NCBI RefSeq assembly: GCF_003129465.1
Contig: NZ_QFFF01000001.1
Coordinates: forward strand, 2,155,501 to 2,219,500
Length of the DNA: 64,000 bases
Reading direction: 5' to 3'
Source of the DNA: Sphingosinicella humi
GTDB taxonomy: Bacteria > Pseudomonadota > Alphaproteobacteria > Sphingomonadales > Sphingomonadaceae
Both the position numbers and the translations under genes were made by a program. The notes beneath the pieces are model-generated. The model did not search any database and was not told where the DNA came from. It saw only the letters and a program-made list of their open reading frames with translations. Position 1 is the stretch's first letter. Every line of letters starts with the position of its first letter. Of this stretch, positions 61,430 through 64,000 are shown one piece after another.

Positions 61430-61775
61430 CATGTCCAAGCGAACGAAGATCGAACCCCTAGGATTCCCCGCGATTCGCGTTTTTTCGTTACAGTCGGGTT
61501 ACAATTTGAAGACCTTGAAAAGCCGCGAAAATCGGCGGTTTTCCGCGCCAGCCGCTCTTTTGCGTGTCAACAGCCTTTATTTCACCTGCGTTAAATTTTC
61601 ACCGTTGATCGGGCGCTGATCCATTTCCTACAACGTCCATTCCGACGGACGAATCCCGACGGAGCAAGACGGCATAACGGCGTACCGAGTCGGCGGCACA
61701 GGGTGTCAGCCGTGGGGGGAGTTCGTTTGCCATTGAAAAGCCGCCACGAGCGGCAGAGACGGAGGGGGTGCTCGC
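61430..61775 (+). promoter_or_regulatory. dnaA leader and upstream region
   Basis: This 346-bp gap has no convincing gene; two short frames in its left part lack a ribosome site. It is AT-richer than the flanks up to about 61600. Three GANTC sites, the CcrM methylation motif, occur at 61462, 61472 and 61651. No cluster of DnaA boxes (TTATCCACA) is seen, so an origin here is not supported. GGAGGGGG precedes the dnaA GTG. Confidence 0.5.
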
Positions 61776-63185
61776 GTGAAACAGACGCCGGCCAGCGGGG
61801 CAGCTTTTGCAAACCAGAAGGACGTCGCCGATCCGGTCGCGGCCGCATGGGAGCAAATCCGGGCCGGCCTTCGCCGCGATTGCGGCGCGCGGACGTTCGA
61901 CGGCTGGCTTCGGCCGATCGCATTGGCCGGATTCGATCCGGATTGCGGAACCGTGAGGCTGGAACTCCCCTCCCAGTTCATGGCCGACTGGGTGCAAACC
62001 CATTTCGCGGAGCGACTCCTGCTCGCCTGGCGGTCGCTCCTGCCCGCCGTCCGCCATGTCAGCATCGGCGTCGGCGCCGCTGCCCAGCGCACCGCCGCAC
62101 TCGCTGAAATCCCGGCCGCGCCGGAGCCGACTTCCGAAGCCGATGAAGGGGACGGGCTCTATTCGGCATCGCTGGAATCCCGCTATCGGTTCGACACCTT
62201 CGTCGTCGGCAAGGCCAACGAAGTCGCCTTCAACGCCGCCCGCACCCTCGCCACGGCAGAGAATGTCGCCTTCAATCCGCTGTTCCTTCACGGCGGCACC
62301 GGTCGCGGCAAGACGCACCTGCTGCATGCCATCGGGCATGAGTTTCGCGCGCGCCGGCCGGGCGCCAAGGTCGTCTACATGTCGGCCGAGAAGTTCATGG
62401 TCGAATTCGTTGCGGCCCTGCGCGCCAACGAGACGATCCAGTTCAAGCAGCAGCTCCGCTCCGCCGACCTGCTGATGATCGACGACGTCCAGTTCATCGC
62501 CGGCAAGGAATCGACCCAGGAAGAATTCTTCCACACGATGAACGAGATCATCTCGGCCGGACGGCGGCTGGTGATCAGCTCCGATCGCGCACCTCAGGAT
62601 CTGGACGGCATCGAGCCGCGCATCCTCTCGCGCCTCTCCTGGGGTCTCGTCGCCGACATCAACGCGGCCGACCTCGAGCTTCGCCTCAACATCATCATCA
62701 AGAAGCTGGAATCGCTTCCGGGCGTCGCGGTGCCGCAGGAAGTGGTGATGTTCCTCGCCAAGAGGATCAGCTCCAACGTCCGCGAGCTGGAGGGCGCGCT
62801 CAACCGGATCGCCGCCTATGCGATGATGAGCGGCCGGACGATCGATCTCGATTTCTGCAACGAGGTGCTTGCCAATATCCTGCGCGCCCATCAGCGCCGC
62901 ATCTCGATCGACGAGATCCAGACCCGCGTGTCCGATCATTATCGTATCCGCAAGGCGGAGATGACTTCGGCTCGCCGCGCCCGCGAGGTCGCCCGGCCGC
63001 GCCAGGTGGCGATGTACTTATCCAAACAGTTGACACCTCGGTCGCTGCCCGAAATTGGACGGCGCTTCGGCGGGCGCGATCACACGACCGTGATCCACGC
63101 CGTCCGCCAGATCGAGAAATTGCGGCAGAGCGATGCCGAGCTCGACGCCGATATCCGCCTTCTGACGCGCCAGTTGGAAAGTTAG
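61776..63185 (+). CDS. dnaA: Chromosomal replication initiator protein DnaA
   Basis: A 469-residue protein with domain I (residues 20-95), a linker, the AAA+ domain (Walker A FLHGGTGRGKTHLLHAIG, Walker B LLMIDDVQFIAGK) and the DNA-binding domain IV (SLPEIGRRFGGRDHTTVIHA). The start is GTG. The Walker A loop reads GTGRGKT, slightly unlike the common GVGLGKT. It follows rpsT, the order common in sphingomonads. Confidence 0.97.
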   Translation: MKQTPASGAAFANQKDVADPVAAAWEQIRAGLRRDCGARTFDGWLRPIALAGFDPDCGTVRLELPSQFMADWVQTHFAERLLLAWRSLLPAVRHVSIGVGAAAQRTAALAEIPAAPEPTSEADEGDGLYSASLESRYRFDTFVVGKANEVAFNAARTLATAENVAFNPLFLHGGTGRGKTHLLHAIGHEFRARRPGAKVVYMSAEKFMVEFVAALRANETIQFKQQLRSADLLMIDDVQFIAGKESTQEEFFHTMNEIISAGRRLVISSDRAPQDLDGIEPRILSRLSWGLVADINAADLELRLNIIIKKLESLPGVAVPQEVVMFLAKRISSNVRELEGALNRIAAYAMMSGRTIDLDFCNEVLANILRAHQRRISIDEIQTRVSDHYRIRKAEMTSARRAREVARPRQVAMYLSKQLTPRSLPEIGRRFGGRDHTTVIHAVRQIEKLRQSDAELDADIRLLTRQLES

Positions 63186-63202
63186 GGCGGGGGGCCCAAT
63201 GG

Positions 63203-63241
63203 GAAGGGGAGGGACGGTCGCCCGTTCCTCCCCTTCTTTTT
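63203..63241 (+). terminator. Rho-independent terminator of dnaA
   Basis: A 15-bp stem (63203-63217 with 63222-63236, one G-U pair) around a 4-nt loop and followed by five T. It starts 18 nt after the dnaA stop codon. Confidence 0.93.
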
Positions 63242-63261
63242 GTCAGGAAGAAAATAGCCCT

Positions 63262-63339
63262 CGTCATTGCGAGGAGCGAAGTGACGAAGCAACCCAGTTC
63301 TGCGCCGGTCTGGATTGCTTCGCTTCGCTCGCAATGACG
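63262..63339. repeat. Intergenic palindromic repeat, family E
   Basis: Inverted arms CGTCATTGCGAGGAGCGAAG (63262-63297, extending) and CTTCGCTCGCAATGACG (63310-63339) lie between the dnaA terminator and the next, convergent gene. The core GTCATTGCGAG is a widely scattered repeat in proteobacterial genomes. Confidence 0.8.
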
Positions 63340-63346
63340 ATGGCGG

Positions 63347-64000
63347 TCAGCGGTCTTGGGGCGGCGGAACGGTGATCTTCACCGTTTCGCCCGAACGGCC
63401 CGGGAAGCCCGTGAACATCGCCTCGACGAGGTTCGGGACGAGCACAGGCAGTTCGTTCGTGCGGGAGCGCGCCTGGGCCGTTCCCTCGAACACCGACTGG
63501 CCGTCGGCGGTGCGCCTTATGTCCATGTCCACGAAGCTCGTATAGACGGTATAGGTGTCCACGTCATAGGCGAGCGGCCGATACCAGAAGGGGTCGTGCC
63601 ACCCATAATAGAAGGGATGGGCACGATGGCCGAAATAGCCCCAGCGCGAATAGAAGGGATCGTAGAAGCCGCCATAGCCGAAGCGGCTTGATGGGTAGGT
63701 GCGAACCGCCGTGCGGCCATTGTCGACGCCGTAATCGAGCGTCACGAGCAGCGTGGCGGCATCGGGTGAGGGCGCCTCGCTATAGCCCTCGGCAAGGAGA
63801 TTACGACGAACCAGGTCGGCATATTGCGAGAACTCCAGCCCGCCCCGGTCCTCCGGATTGGCGGCCTGGATGACGAAGCTCTGCCCTTGCGGCGCCGGCA
63901 TTGCCTGGAAGCGCGAGACCTGGGCGGGAAAGCCGGTCGCGCAGGCGCTCAGCGTCAGCAGCGCCACGGGCGCGGCGAGGGCGAGGAATTTCTTGGAAAG
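63347..64000 (-). CDS. DUF4136 family lipoprotein (5' end outside window)
   Basis: The frame stays open to the window edge and reads as a signal peptide (KKFLALAAPVALLTLSAC) with lipobox LSAC, so the true start lies a few codons beyond base 64000; the GTG at 63967 would cut the signal short. The mature part has the DUF4136 pattern: beta segments, a Tyr/Phe/Gly-rich middle (FGYGGFYDPFYSRWGYFG), VDMDIRRTADGQSVFEGTA and a C-terminal LVEAMFTGFPG. These are outer-membrane or periplasmic lipoproteins of unknown function. Confidence 0.88.
   Translation of the reverse strand, partial: LSKKFLALAAPVALLTLSACATGFPAQVSRFQAMPAPQGQSFVIQAANPEDRGGLEFSQYADLVRRNLLAEGYSEAPSPDAATLLVTLDYGVDNGRTAVRTYPSSRFGYGGFYDPFYSRWGYFGHRAHPFYYGWHDPFWYRPLAYDVDTYTVYTSFVDMDIRRTADGQSVFEGTAQARSRTNELPVLVPNLVEAMFTGFPGRSGETVKITVPPPQDR

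Noticed and set aside
61431-61619. 62-codon ORF after the rpsT terminator
   Set aside because: It begins in the terminator T-tract, has no ribosome site and no recognisable sequence.
61430-61775. oriC next to dnaA
   Set aside because: No cluster of DnaA boxes or AT-rich unwinding element convincing enough is seen; in alphaproteobacteria oriC is often far from dnaA.

Overview
The window is a high-GC alphaproteobacterial chromosome segment, most likely from a sphingomonad (Sphingomonas/Sphingosinicella-like). This rests on the fpg-rpsT-dnaA and ubiE-ubiB-coaBC-dut order, the glyA-nrdR order, an ALA-synthase type hemA, a Cpa/Tad pilus cluster, and several families of intergenic palindromic repeats. 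Genes are densely packed, often with 1-14 nt overlaps.

Layout: (1) 1-903, the C-terminal third of pyruvate phosphate dikinase. (2) 1016-8418, a minus-strand Cpa/Tad pilus operon (cpaA-B-C-D-E-tadB-tadC) that lacks the motor ATPase cpaF/tadA and any pilin. (3) 8467-11910, an alpha/beta hydrolase, a DAO-type oxidoreductase, RNase HI (apparent CTG start) and ispH. (4) 12011-18863, a lipoprotein, then a tandem glycine riboswitch driving gcvT-gcvH-methyltransferase-gcvPA-gcvPB-DUF938. (5) 18981-19926, a small hydrophilic protein and a PAP2 phosphatase. (6) 19990-34527, a 14.5-kb integrated island bounded by a 46-bp direct repeat, whose right copy is the 3' half of an intact tRNA-Lys(UUU). (7) 34483-39549, tRNA-Lys, folK, a type-5 UDG, aguB/aguA and an M28 peptidase. 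(8) 39694-45213, an S9 peptidase, rpsD, chorismate mutase, three paralogous small secreted proteins and a GIY-YIG/TrmJ ORF fused through a repeat. (9) 45418-49825, nrdR, glyA, rpiB, hemA, murI. (10) 49944-55444, plsY, dprA, topA, FKBP, and an AbrB/Doc toxin-antitoxin pair. (11) 55441-64000, moeB-like, dut, coaBC, ubiB, ubiE (minus strand), then fpg, rpsT, dnaA (plus strand), and a DUF4136 lipoprotein cut by the window end.

The island is the most interesting part. Integrase, a small HTH (AlpA/excisionase-like) gene, a second HTH gene, a prim-pol/PriCT-2/SF3-like replication protein, an adjacent iteron array that looks like a replication origin, a terminase-small-subunit-like HTH protein, and no capsid, tail or large terminase genes: this gene order and the ~14.5-kb size match a phage satellite of the PICI/P4 type. 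Its tRNA-proximal end carries a defence cargo: a C5 cytosine methyltransferase, an HNH nuclease and a Vsr repair nuclease (a restriction-modification module), plus a single-gene NTPase-TIR protein. Two island genes have their ribosome binding sites buried in perfect hairpins, and one intergenic region carries a run of hairpins that could be a structured RNA. That the island is a PICI-like satellite is inference; the att repeats, gene families and repeats are visible in the sequence.
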